Shown here piece after piece: positions 49,760 through 58,439 of a DNA stretch of 64,000 nt. The notes under the pieces are model-generated. The model did not search any database, was not told the DNA's origin, and saw nothing but the letters and a program-made list of their open reading frames with translations. Positions within the stretch are counted from its first letter, which is position 1, and each line of letters begins with the position of its first letter. Source of the stretch: Solwaraspora sp. WMMD791 (lineage in GTDB: Bacteria; Actinomycetota; Actinomycetes; Mycobacteriales; Micromonosporaceae). The position numbers and the translations under genes were made by a program. Location: the NCBI RefSeq assembly GCF_029581195.1, contig NZ_CP120737.1:4627001-4691000 (forward strand), written 5' to 3'.

Positions 49760-50622
49760 TCGAGGTCGTCCGGGCCGGCGCGCTCTGCACCGTCCAGGAC
49801 CGGGGCCGGCCCGGTTGGGCACACCTCGGCGTACCCCGCTCCGGTGCCCTCGACCAGCCGGCGCTGGCGCTGGCCAACCGGCTGGTCGGCAACCCGCCCG
49901 ACGCCGCCGGCCTGGAGATCACCCTCACCGGCTGCCGGCTGCGGCTGCCCGCCGGAGGCACCGTCGCGATCACCGGCGCGCCCGCGGCGATCCGCCTCGC
50001 CGGTCGGCCGGCCGGCTTCCTCAGCCCCGTACCGGTGCCGCCCGGGGCCCATCTCGACGTCGGACCCGCCCGGTACGGCGTGCGCAGCTACCTCGCGGTG
50101 GCCGGCGGGATCGCCGTACCGCCGGTGCTGGGCAGCCGCTCGACCGACCTCCTCGCCGGCATCGGGCCGCGAGTGGTACGCGACGGCACCGTCCTGCCGG
50201 TCGGCGACGCCCCGACCACCGTCGACGGGCCGCCGCCGGCCGACCCCGTCCCCTGGTCGGCACCGGCCGACCCGCTCCGGCTCACCGTACGACTCGGCCC
50301 GCGCGCCGACTGGTTCACCGATGCCGCGCTGCGGCGACTGCTCGGCACCCCGTACCTGGTCAGTCCAGTGAGCAACCGGATCGGGGTCCGACTGACCGGC
50401 GCACCGCTGACCCGCCGCGTCCCGGACGAACTACCCAGCGAAGGGCTGGTCCTCGGCGCCGTCCAGGTCCCCGCCGACGGTCAACCGCTGATCTTCCTCG
50501 CCGACCATCCGACCACCGGCGGATACCCGGTCATCGGAGTGGTCGACGACGTCACCGGGCTCGCCCAGGCCCGGCCGGGCACTACCGTGGAGTTCCATGG
50601 ACCTCAACGCGGACCTCGGTGA
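49756..50622 (+). CDS. pxpC: PxpC: 5-oxoprolinase subunit C
   Basis: This 288-residue protein (older name KipA) has VIEVVRAGALCTVQDRGRPG at the start, then GVPRSGALDQPALALANRLV, YLAVAGGI, RLGPRADWFT, and VPADGQPLIFLADHPTTGGY (20 residues). The GTG at 49756 overlaps the pxpB stop, so it is preferred over an earlier open frame in the same phase. It ends 26 bases inside pxpA. Confidence 0.93.
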   Translation: MIEVVRAGALCTVQDRGRPGWAHLGVPRSGALDQPALALANRLVGNPPDAAGLEITLTGCRLRLPAGGTVAITGAPAAIRLAGRPAGFLSPVPVPPGAHLDVGPARYGVRSYLAVAGGIAVPPVLGSRSTDLLAGIGPRVVRDGTVLPVGDAPTTVDGPPPADPVPWSAPADPLRLTVRLGPRADWFTDAALRRLLGTPYLVSPVSNRIGVRLTGAPLTRRVPDELPSEGLVLGAVQVPADGQPLIFLADHPTTGGYPVIGVVDDVTGLAQARPGTTVEFHGPQRGPR

Positions 50623-51346
50623 AGGCTTCGGCGTCTGGCACCTCGGCGACGACGACGCGCTGCTCGACATCGTCACCTCCGCCAACGTCGCCTGCGGCTT
50701 CCACGCCGGCGACCCGGTGACCATGCGGCGGATCTGCGCGGCCGCCGCCGACCGGGGCGTCGCCGTCGGCGCCCAGGTCGGCTACCGCGACCTGGCCGGA
50801 TTCGGCCGGCGGCGGATCGACTACCGCTTCGACGAACTCCGCGACGACGTGCTCTACCAGATCGCCGCGCTGGACGGCTTCTGCCGGGTCGCCGGCACCC
50901 GGGTCCGGTACGTCAAACCGCACGGCGCGCTGTACAACACCGCCTGCGTCGACGAGGCCCAGGCCGCGGCGGTGGTCGCCGCCGTGGCCGACGTCGACCC
51001 GACGCTGCCGATCCTGTGCCTGCCCGGCTCGGTGCTGAGCCAGCTGGCCACCGGCGCCGGGCTGCGTGCCGTCGCCGAAGGCTTCGCCGACCGGGGCTAC
51101 CAGCCGGACGGCCGACTGGTGCCGCGCGACACACCCGGGGCGCTACTCGACGACCACCGCAAGGTCGTCGCCCAGGCACTGTCGATGGCCAGGTCGGGCA
51201 CCGTGACCGCCACGGACGGCACGGCGGTCGCCAGCCCCGTCGAGTCGATCTGCGTACACGGCGACACGCCCGGAGCCGCCGCGTTGGCCCGCCGGATCCG
51301 CCAGTCGTTGGAGGCGGCCGGTCACCCGCTCACGGCCTTCGTCTGA
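50597..51346 (+). CDS. pxpA: PxpA: 5-oxoprolinase subunit A (LamB/YcsF family)
   Basis: This 249-residue protein carries the signatures DLNADLGEGFGVW, SANVACGFHAGDPVTMRRIC (20 residues), QVGYRDLAGFGRR, VKPHGALYN and ICVHGDTPGA. It activates and cleaves 5-oxoproline in complex with PxpB and PxpC. The ATG at 50597 overlaps the end of pxpC. The three genes form the usual B-C-A operon. Confidence 0.94.
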   Translation: MDLNADLGEGFGVWHLGDDDALLDIVTSANVACGFHAGDPVTMRRICAAAADRGVAVGAQVGYRDLAGFGRRRIDYRFDELRDDVLYQIAALDGFCRVAGTRVRYVKPHGALYNTACVDEAQAAAVVAAVADVDPTLPILCLPGSVLSQLATGAGLRAVAEGFADRGYQPDGRLVPRDTPGALLDDHRKVVAQALSMARSGTVTATDGTAVASPVESICVHGDTPGAAALARRIRQSLEAAGHPLTAFV

Positions 51347-51377
51347 CCGTCCCGGTCAGACCGGGGTGAGTGCCCGG

Positions 51378-53243
51378 TCAGGCATCGGCATCGTCGACCG
51401 GGTCGACCCCACGCAGGATCAGCGGTACGCGGGCCGCACCCGCCGGGTCGACCCGTACCGGCACTCCCCAGTCCTGCCGGGTCAGGTGGCAGGCGGCATG
51501 CGCGTTGTCGGCGTCGCAGGTGGCAGCCTGGGCGACCACCTGCAGTACGCCGCCCGGCACCGACGGGTCGATCACCAGCCGACGGCTCAGCCCGGTGTCC
51601 GTGCCCGCACCGTGACGCAGCAGCCCGGGCGGATCGGCTGAGATCTCCAGCCGGGTGGCCGGACCGAAGCTGGTGTCCAGCTTCTGCCCCGGTGCGGGGG
51701 TGAACACCACCTCCAGGGTCACCTCACCGGGGGCCACCAGCAGCGGAGGGCGTACGGTCCGGTGCCGTGCCCCGTCGACGGTGGCCCCGGCCGCAGACAG
51801 GGCCCCGGGCGCGATCCGGGTCATCCGGTGGGCGGCGGACTCCACCACCCAGACGATGCCGTCAGCGGTCACCAGCACGTCGCTCGGCTCGGCCAGCCCG
51901 TCCAGGACCGTCGTCACCCGGTCGGTGGCCGGATCGTAGCGGCGGATCGCGCCGTTGTAGGTGTCGGCGACCAGCACCGAACCGTCGGCCAGCGCGCAGA
52001 CCCCGAGCGGGTGCTGCAGCAGCGCCTGCGCCGCCGCCCCGTCGACCTGACCGAAGTCGAACAACCCCTGCCCGACGACCGTCCGCAGATGCCCGTCGAC
52101 GACCTGCCGCAGCGCACTGGTCTCGCTGTCGGCGATCCACAGCTGCCGGCCGTCGGCGCTGGTCGCCAGGCCGGACGGCTGCGCCAGCCACACGTCGGGG
52201 AGGGGACCGTCGCGCAGCGACTCGACCGTGGTGCCGGCGTACATGCCGGCGGTCCGCGTGATCGGGTCGAACCACCACAGCTGGTGGATCCCGGCCATCG
52301 CCACGATCACCCGACCGTCGTACCAGGCGAGGTCCCACGGCGAGGAGAGATCCACGGCGAGCGCGTCGTGCGGGTCGTAGTCGACACCGGAGCGCCACTG
52401 CCGGCCGGAGCCGGCGACGGTGACCACCTCACCGGTGCTCGTCCGTACCCCGCGCAGCAGGTGGTTGACCGTGTCGGCGACCACCAGGTCGTACCCGGCG
52501 ACGGCGGCGACCTCGGCCGGTAGCCGCAGCAGCCCCTGAGGCTCGCTGAACCTGGCGTTCGCGGCGTCGCCGTCGGTGCGGCCACGGGCCCCGGAGCCGA
52601 TGCGCCAGCGTACCGTCTCACCGTCGGGTGCCAACTCCACCAGCGAGTGCCGGGCGGAGTCGGAGACCAGCAGCGCGCCGTCGTCCAGCGCTACCGCCTT
52701 GCCCGGAAAACGCAGCGTCGTGTCGGCCGGTTCCGGCGGTACGTACGGGCCGTCGCCCCGGTGCAGCGTGCCCTTCGCCTCGTGCGCCCCGATCAGCTGG
52801 TCGATCTCCCGGACCAGGCCTTCGGCGTGCCCCTCGCCCGCCATGGTGGCGACGACGTAACCTTCCGGGTCGACCAGCACCAGGGTCGGCCAGGCCCGGG
52901 CGGCGTACTGCTGCCACATGTCCAGTTCTGGATCGTCGAGCACCGGATGGGTCACGCCGTAGCGCTCCACGGCGGCGGCGACCGCCACCGGGTCCCGTTC
53001 GTGGGCGAACTTCGGCGAATGGACGCCGATCACCACCAGTACGTCGGCGTACTTCTCCTCCAGCGGGCGCAACTCGTCCAGCACATGCAGGCAGTTGACG
53101 CAGCAGAACGTCCAGAAGTCCAGCAGGACGATCTTTCCCCGCAGGTCGGCGAGGGAGATCGTCCGGCCGGCCGTGTTCAGCCACTGCCGGCCCTTGAGCT
53201 GCGGTGCCCGCACCCGGGGTTGCGGCGACGATGGTCTCGGCAT
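51378..53243 (-). CDS. Thioredoxin-like protein with NHL-repeat propeller
   Basis: This 621-residue protein has an N-terminal thioredoxin-type domain (residues 1-165) with FWTFCCVNCLHVL as its active site, followed by a six-blade NHL-type beta propeller (about 185-480) and a C-terminal beta domain. TlpA-like proteins with NHL repeats exist in actinobacteria and in eukaryotic NHLRC2. The CxNC site could react with thiols. No signal peptide is seen, so it is probably cytoplasmic. The ATG at 53243 gives a start with PRVRAPQLKG just before the redox domain. An open frame upstream is not used. Confidence 0.88.
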   Translation of the reverse strand: MPRPSSPQPRVRAPQLKGRQWLNTAGRTISLADLRGKIVLLDFWTFCCVNCLHVLDELRPLEEKYADVLVVIGVHSPKFAHERDPVAVAAAVERYGVTHPVLDDPELDMWQQYAARAWPTLVLVDPEGYVVATMAGEGHAEGLVREIDQLIGAHEAKGTLHRGDGPYVPPEPADTTLRFPGKAVALDDGALLVSDSARHSLVELAPDGETVRWRIGSGARGRTDGDAANARFSEPQGLLRLPAEVAAVAGYDLVVADTVNHLLRGVRTSTGEVVTVAGSGRQWRSGVDYDPHDALAVDLSSPWDLAWYDGRVIVAMAGIHQLWWFDPITRTAGMYAGTTVESLRDGPLPDVWLAQPSGLATSADGRQLWIADSETSALRQVVDGHLRTVVGQGLFDFGQVDGAAAQALLQHPLGVCALADGSVLVADTYNGAIRRYDPATDRVTTVLDGLAEPSDVLVTADGIVWVVESAAHRMTRIAPGALSAAGATVDGARHRTVRPPLLVAPGEVTLEVVFTPAPGQKLDTSFGPATRLEISADPPGLLRHGAGTDTGLSRRLVIDPSVPGGVLQVVAQAATCDADNAHAACHLTRQDWGVPVRVDPAGAARVPLILRGVDPVDDADA

Positions 53244-53254
53244 CTGCGGCGGGC

Positions 53255-55360
53255 TCAGTTGTCCGGCGCTGAACTGGCGTCCGGCGCCGAGCTGGGGTCG
53301 GGAGCGGTGCCCGCGTCCGGGTCGTCGCCGGCGGCTGCCGGCTGGAGGCAGAGCACCTGCTCGCGTCCGGAGTCGCCGGCCACCTGGATGTGCGGCGCGT
53401 TCGGGTCGGCGCACTGGTCGACCCGGTCGACCTTGGCGACCACCTCGAAGGCGTTCGGCTCGGCGCAGTCCGCCGGCGCGGCGGTGTTGCCGGACTGCTT
53501 GACACACGCGCCCACGGCCGGGTCGAACGCCTGGTCACCGGGCCGGGTGATCAACCAGACCAGCGACATCGGGATCGCCACCAGCAGTACGGCGGCCACC
53601 AGCACCGCCAGCAGGACCCGACCGTTGCGGACCTGGGGGGCCGGCTCCGGGGTCGCTTCCTGCTCTGCGGGGGCGGTCGGCTCCGGGCGGAACGCGTCGA
53701 ACCGGTTCTGCTCCGGATCGGGGGCGTTCCACTGGTTACCAGCGGGCGTCGGACCGCTGGCCGGCGGATAGCCGTCCGGGGCGCTCTGCTGGGCGCCGAA
53801 GGCCGGCTGCCCCTGCGGGGTGCCACCGAAGGCCGGCTGCCCCTGCGGCGTGCCACCGAAAGTCGGCGGGCTCTGCGGCCGGGTACCGAAGGCCGACGGG
53901 CTCTGCGGCCCGGCGTTGAGGTGCGCCTGACCCTGGGGACCGGCGCCGAAGTGCGGCGGGCTCTGCGGCCCGGCGCCGTCACCGGGCCGGTCGACCAGAT
54001 CTCCGTACGGTTCGGCACCGGACGGTCGGAATCCCCGACCGCCGTCGGCCGCCGCTGGCGACGCGGGCTGGATGTGCGCCCCCGCACTCAGGTGCGGTAG
54101 CGCGAGATCGGCGGCGTCCTGGCCGTTGCCGGCGCCCGGCGCGACTGCGGCCGACCCGGGACGGGCACCGAACGGCGGCGCGACCTGCCCAGCGGGCCGG
54201 GGCGGCAACGGTCGAGGCGCGCCCGGGTGCTCCGGTGCCGGTCGGTCGGCGGGCGACGGCTCCGGCTCCGGGCTGGCCGGACGCCCGTACACCCGGGGTT
54301 GGGCCGGCGGCCGGTTGGCGACGATCGCCGACTGGTCGGCGGGCGGCGAGACACGACTCGCGGCCGGCACCGACGCGCTGGCGCTCACCGCTCGGCCGGC
54401 GGTTCCGCCGGCACCCGCTGCGGCGGCCGACGGGCCACCGAAGGCTGGCCGGTCGGCATCGGCGGACGGCTCGTCGAACGGGCCGCGCTGCTGCGGGACG
54501 TGGGAGGCCGGTTGCGCGGCCGGTGCTGCCGCCGGAGCCGGGGCGGGCGGGGCCGGTGGTGGGGCTGCCGGGCTCAGCGGCGTCGGGGTGCCACCGCCGA
54601 GGGCTGCGGCCAGCGAGGCACCGGGGACCCGGACCTCCTGCGGCGGCAGCGGCGTCGGACCTGCCGGGGCGAACGGCAGCGCCGCGCCGTGCCGGGAGGG
54701 TTCCGGCTCTGTCGGTGGCGGTGCGGTGACGGGCGGCGCGGCCGGCGACTCGAACCGGTTCTGTACCGGCCCGGGAACGAACGGCTGCGGCTCGCCCGGC
54801 CAGGACTGCTCGGTCGGCCGTGGCGGCTCGCCCGGCCGGTGGCCGTCGGCGTCGCGGTGCGGGTCCGGCAGTGGCTGTGGCTCGGGCTGGCGCTGGGGCA
54901 GCGCGCCGAACCCGCCGCCGGGTGCCGGCGGCCCGGCTGGCTGGTCTGCCTGCGGGGTCGGTAGGTCGGAGTGGTCGGTGCCGGTCCGCCAGGCCTGCTG
55001 CGGAGACCACGGTGCCGCTGGCGGGATGCTGGGCGGCGGGATGCTGGGCGGCGGCGTCCAGCTCAGCTCGCCGGGAGATCGCGGTGCCGGTTCGCCGGAC
55101 TGGCCGCCCGGCGGCGGGTACGCGCCGGGCGGTGCCGGGTACGGTGCCGGAGCCGGGTAGCCGGTGGGGCGACCCGGCTGGTCACCGAAGCCGGTGCCCC
55201 AGCCGCCGCCCGGTGGGGTCCACTGCTGCGACTCAGGGCCGCTGCCGGCCTCGCCGGTCGCCTGACCGACACCGTGTCGCTGGCTGGCGTATGGCGCGGG
55301 TCCGCCGGTGCCTGCCTCCTCCGGCTCCTGGCCGGGATGCTGCGTGCCCTCGGACGTCAT
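53255..55360 (-). CDS. Proline-rich membrane protein with LppU-like external domain
   Basis: This 701-residue protein has a long, disordered cytoplasmic part rich in Pro, Gly, Ala and Gln, with degenerate repeats such as GGTPQGQPAFGGTPQGQPAF (20 residues). One membrane segment (VLLAVLVAAVLLVAIPMSLV, about residues 580-600) follows, then an external domain with VGACVKQSGNTAAPADCAEP, a form like LppU-type lipoprotein domains. The ATG at 55360 follows GGAGG. The function is unknown. The thioredoxin-NHL gene begins 11 bases after its stop. Confidence 0.8.
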   Translation of the reverse strand: MTSEGTQHPGQEPEEAGTGGPAPYASQRHGVGQATGEAGSGPESQQWTPPGGGWGTGFGDQPGRPTGYPAPAPYPAPPGAYPPPGGQSGEPAPRSPGELSWTPPPSIPPPSIPPAAPWSPQQAWRTGTDHSDLPTPQADQPAGPPAPGGGFGALPQRQPEPQPLPDPHRDADGHRPGEPPRPTEQSWPGEPQPFVPGPVQNRFESPAAPPVTAPPPTEPEPSRHGAALPFAPAGPTPLPPQEVRVPGASLAAALGGGTPTPLSPAAPPPAPPAPAPAAAPAAQPASHVPQQRGPFDEPSADADRPAFGGPSAAAAGAGGTAGRAVSASASVPAASRVSPPADQSAIVANRPPAQPRVYGRPASPEPEPSPADRPAPEHPGAPRPLPPRPAGQVAPPFGARPGSAAVAPGAGNGQDAADLALPHLSAGAHIQPASPAAADGGRGFRPSGAEPYGDLVDRPGDGAGPQSPPHFGAGPQGQAHLNAGPQSPSAFGTRPQSPPTFGGTPQGQPAFGGTPQGQPAFGAQQSAPDGYPPASGPTPAGNQWNAPDPEQNRFDAFRPEPTAPAEQEATPEPAPQVRNGRVLLAVLVAAVLLVAIPMSLVWLITRPGDQAFDPAVGACVKQSGNTAAPADCAEPNAFEVVAKVDRVDQCADPNAPHIQVAGDSGREQVLCLQPAAAGDDPDAGTAPDPSSAPDASSAPDN

Positions 55361-55666
55361 GTGCGCCTCCTCCATGACCTGTCAGCCGTGCCGTGCCACC
55401 GACGTGGCTGGTCGGTCGACCAGTGACACCGGTAGTCCGGCCGGGCGGGCCCGCCCGCTCCCGGCGATCGAGATCACCGGAGGCTGGCCAGCCGGATTGC
55501 GTCGGCTGGCGGCCCGGCGGCGGCTGACCGAATCTGGTCCGCAGCGCGCCGGATCGACCCGACGACGACCGAGCCCACCGTACCGGTCCGTTCCGAGCGG
55601 AGGAATCCCGGTGCCGCCGAAGTGGCACGTGTGTCGTGGCGTGGCGCAGGGCTCGCGGCGGCGAGT
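55361..55666. other. Non-coding spacer
   Basis: No gene with credible composition was seen here. The segment must hold the promoter of the 701-residue protein gene on the minus strand and the end of the small gene at 55667. A short inverted repeat GGCTGGCCAGCC (55481-55492) is visible. Nothing else stands out. Confidence 0.5.
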
Positions 55667-55804
55667 TCAGTTGTAGTAGCGCTGTGCGATCGCGCGGATT
55701 TCGTCCCGGACCGCTGCGGAGTCGGTCGCGCGCAGCGCGCGCTCCAGCGCACGGGCCCTGCGGTTGGTCTCCCGGTGTCGACGAATTCGATCGATCATGG
55801 ACAT
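55667..55804 (-). CDS. Small basic protein (45 residues)
   Basis: The frame from ATG 55804 encodes MSMIDRIRRHRETNRRARAL followed by ERALRATDSAAVRDEIRAIA and QRYYN. It is a single basic helix pair. AGGAGA lies eight bases before the ATG. Similar short helical proteins are familiar in Micromonosporaceae, but the role is unknown. A longer upstream open frame is not used. Confidence 0.7.
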   Translation of the reverse strand: MSMIDRIRRHRETNRRARALERALRATDSAAVRDEIRAIAQRYYN

Positions 55805-55969
55805 GACGTGCTCTCCTGTGGATCTGCGTGGCCGGCCATCTGTCGGCCGATTCAAGTAAACCTCGGATCCGCTGCCCGCTGCCAACGATTTGAAGGTGAC
55901 GCCGCCCACCTGCCTTAGAAGCTTCGGTGCCCAGAGTGGAGATCCGAAGTATCGTCGGTCACCTACGAG

Positions 55970-56007
55970 GAACGGCGTTGCAGTCGGTAGTGACTGCAAC
56001 GCCGTTC
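55970..56007 (-). terminator. Hairpin terminator after the E2 gene
   Basis: The perfect 16-bp arms GAACGGCGTTGCAGTC and its complement enclose GGTAGT. It follows the E2 stop (56037) by 29 bases on the minus strand and marks the end of the three-gene operon. Confidence 0.85.
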
Positions 56008-56036
56008 GTAGTGATGGTCGGGGTGCGGGAGCGCGT

Positions 56037-57446
56037 TCAGGTCCAGGCGAGCAACATCGCCTCGGGATCGGTGAGGAACGCGCCGATGTCGCGGAGGAAC
56101 GCCGACCCGAGTTCGCCGTCGATGATCCGGTGATCGAACGACAACGCCAGGGTCGCGACCTGCCGTACCCGAATCTTTTCCTTGTGTACCCAGGGTGCCT
56201 TGCGGATCGTGCCGACCGCGAGAATCGCCGATTCTCCCGGCGGCAGGATCGGCGTCCCGCTGTCCACTCCGAACACGCCGACATTGGTGATGGTCATCGT
56301 TCCGCCGGTCATGTCGGCCGGCGCGGTCCGACCGGCCTTGGCCGTACGGACCAGGGCCGACATGGCCTCGGCCAGCTCCAGCAGGGTGAGCCGGCCGGCG
56401 TCCTTGATGTTCGGCACGATCAACCCACGTTCGGTGGCCGCCGCGATCCCCAGGTTCACGTACTCCTTGACCACGATCTCGTCGCCGGCCCAGGTGGCGT
56501 TGACCATCGGGTGCCGGGCCGCGGCCAGCAGCATCGCCTTGGCGACCATCAGCAGCGGTGAGACCCGGACCTCGCGCCACTGCGGCTGCGCCCGGAGTCG
56601 CTCCAGCGCCTTCATCGAGCGGGTGATGTCGACAGTCAGGAACTCGGTCACGTGCGGCGCGGTGAAGGCGGACGCCACCATGTTCTCGGCGGTCAACTTG
56701 CGGACGCCCTTGACCGGGATCCGCCGTTCCCGGTCGGTGCCGACCCGGGCGGCGGACGCGGCGACCACGACGTCGGTGTTCGCGTCGGTGGCCGTGGCGT
56801 CGACCGTCGGCGCGCTGGCCCGCATCACGTCGTCGCGGGTGACCGAACCGAGCGGACCGCTGCCGACGATCCCAGCCAGGTCGACCCCGAGGTCCCGAGC
56901 GAGCTTGCGGACCGGCGGTTTGGCCAACGCCCGGGCCGCGCCGGTCCCTGCGCCGGCCGACGGCTCGACCGCAGGGGCGGCCGGTGGTGTCGATGCCACC
57001 GGACCGGCCGGCGGTGTCGCAGTGGTCGCCGACGGTGCCTGCCCGTCGGTGCGGCGGGGCCGGCGGACCGCCGCGGTGGTCCGTGGGCCGTAGCCGACCA
57101 GGACGGCCGTGCGGCCGCCCGGTGCCGGGCCACCGATCATGCCGGGCTCGATCGCCCCCTCGGCCGGCGGGATCTCCGGCGGATCCGTCGGGCCGGCCGA
57201 CGGATCCGTGTCGATCGCGATGATCGCGGTGCCGACCTCGACGGTGGTGCCTTCCGGATGGAAGATCGCCTGGACCTGCCCACCCCACTTCGCCGGGATC
57301 TCGACCGCTGCCTTCGCGGTCTCCACCTCGACGATCGGCTGGTTCAACTCGATCGTGTCGCCGACCGCGACGAGCCACTTGAGGATCTCACCCTCGGTGA
57401 GACCTTCGCCGAGGTCGGGCAGGTCGAACTGCTTGATACGCGACAT
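56037..57446 (-). CDS. 2-oxoacid dehydrogenase E2 component
   Basis: This 469-residue acyltransferase has a lipoyl domain at residues 5-80 with the modified Lys in EVETAKAAVEIP, a Pro/Ala linker, an E3-binding domain (PPVRKLARDLGVDLAGIVGS, 20 residues) and the catalytic domain ending in LALSFDHRIIDGELGSAF with the His and Asp of HxxxDG. There is only one lipoyl domain. The enzyme passes acyl groups to CoA in the complex with the two E1 genes upstream. Whether it is branched-chain (Bkd) or pyruvate-specific is undecided. Confidence 0.92.
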   Translation of the reverse strand: MSRIKQFDLPDLGEGLTEGEILKWLVAVGDTIELNQPIVEVETAKAAVEIPAKWGGQVQAIFHPEGTTVEVGTAIIAIDTDPSAGPTDPPEIPPAEGAIEPGMIGGPAPGGRTAVLVGYGPRTTAAVRRPRRTDGQAPSATTATPPAGPVASTPPAAPAVEPSAGAGTGAARALAKPPVRKLARDLGVDLAGIVGSGPLGSVTRDDVMRASAPTVDATATDANTDVVVAASAARVGTDRERRIPVKGVRKLTAENMVASAFTAPHVTEFLTVDITRSMKALERLRAQPQWREVRVSPLLMVAKAMLLAAARHPMVNATWAGDEIVVKEYVNLGIAAATERGLIVPNIKDAGRLTLLELAEAMSALVRTAKAGRTAPADMTGGTMTITNVGVFGVDSGTPILPPGESAILAVGTIRKAPWVHKEKIRVRQVATLALSFDHRIIDGELGSAFLRDIGAFLTDPEAMLLAWT

Positions 57447-57452
57447 CGGCCC

Positions 57453-58439
57453 TCACCAACCGAACGCGCGGTCGACGGCGTCGAGCACCCGGTCCAGGTC
57501 AGGCAGGTACTCCTCCTCCAACCGGGAGGCCGGGTACGGCGTGTTGAACCCGCCCACCCGCAGCACCGGCGACTCCAACGAGTAGAAGCACTCCTCGGTG
57601 ATCCGAGCGGCGATCTCGGCACCGAGGCCGAGGTTGGTCGGCGCCTCGTGCACCACCACGCACCGGCCGGTACGCCGGACCGACTCGTACGCCCCGGCCA
57701 GATCCAGCGGGGACAGCGACCGCAGGTCGATCACCTCGAGCTCGCGGCCCTCCTCGGCGGCAGCGGTCGCCGCGTCCAGGGCGGTACGCACCATCGGACC
57801 GTACGCCAGCACGGTCGCGTCGCTGCCGGGTCGCACCGTGCGGGCGGCGTGCAGCGGGTACGCCGTACCCGGCGGTGTCTCCAGCTCGACCGGTGCCTTC
57901 TCCCAGTAGCGCCGCTTCGGCTCAAGGAAGATGATCGGGTCGTCGGAGAGCACCGCCTGCTGGATCATGGTGTAGGCGTCCTGCGGGTTGGAGCAGGCGA
58001 CGACCTTCAACCCGGCGGTGTGCGAGAAGTACGCCTCAGGTGACTCGGAGTGGTGCTCCACCGCGCCGATGCCGCCGCCGAACGGGATCCGGATCACGAT
58101 CGGCAGCTTCACCTTGCCCTGCGACCGGTAGTGCATCTTCGCCACCTGCGACACGATCTGGTCGTACGCCGGGTAGACGAAGCCGTCGAACTGGATCTCG
58201 CAGATCGGCCGGTAGCCACGGATGGCCAGGCCGACCGCGGTGCCGATGATCCCGGACTCGGCCAACGGGGTGTCGATCACCCGGGTCTCGCCGAAGTCCT
58301 TCTGCAGGCCGTCGGTGATCCGGAAGACGCCGCCGAGCTTGCCGACGTCCTCGCCCATCAGGATGACCTTGCTGTCGCCCTCCAACGCCTTGCGCAGCCC
58401 GGCGTTGAGCGCCTTGCCCAGAGTGAGTGTCTCGGCCAT
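57453..58439 (-). CDS. 2-oxoacid dehydrogenase E1 beta subunit
   Basis: This 328-residue protein begins MAETLTLGKALNAGLRKALE and has the family residues VILMGEDVGKLGGVFRITDG, RVIDTPLAESGIIGTAVGLA, IRIPFGGGIGAVEHHSESPE and CVVVHEAPTNLGLGAEIAAR (each 20). The pattern fits branched-chain 2-oxoacid dehydrogenases more than pyruvate enzymes. The ATG at 58439 overlaps the E1 alpha stop, which fixes the start. An in-frame extension to 58697 is a shadow. Confidence 0.93.
   Translation of the reverse strand: MAETLTLGKALNAGLRKALEGDSKVILMGEDVGKLGGVFRITDGLQKDFGETRVIDTPLAESGIIGTAVGLAIRGYRPICEIQFDGFVYPAYDQIVSQVAKMHYRSQGKVKLPIVIRIPFGGGIGAVEHHSESPEAYFSHTAGLKVVACSNPQDAYTMIQQAVLSDDPIIFLEPKRRYWEKAPVELETPPGTAYPLHAARTVRPGSDATVLAYGPMVRTALDAATAAAEEGRELEVIDLRSLSPLDLAGAYESVRRTGRCVVVHEAPTNLGLGAEIAARITEECFYSLESPVLRVGGFNTPYPASRLEEEYLPDLDRVLDAVDRAFGW

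Noticed and set aside
55474-55752. 92-residue open frame before the small gene at 55667
   Set aside because: It overlaps the better supported 45-residue gene in another frame and has no ribosome-binding site.
55963-57378. 471-residue open frame on the E2 gene strand
   Set aside because: It overlaps the E2 gene in another frame and has Arg/Gly/Asp-rich sequence typical of a shadow.
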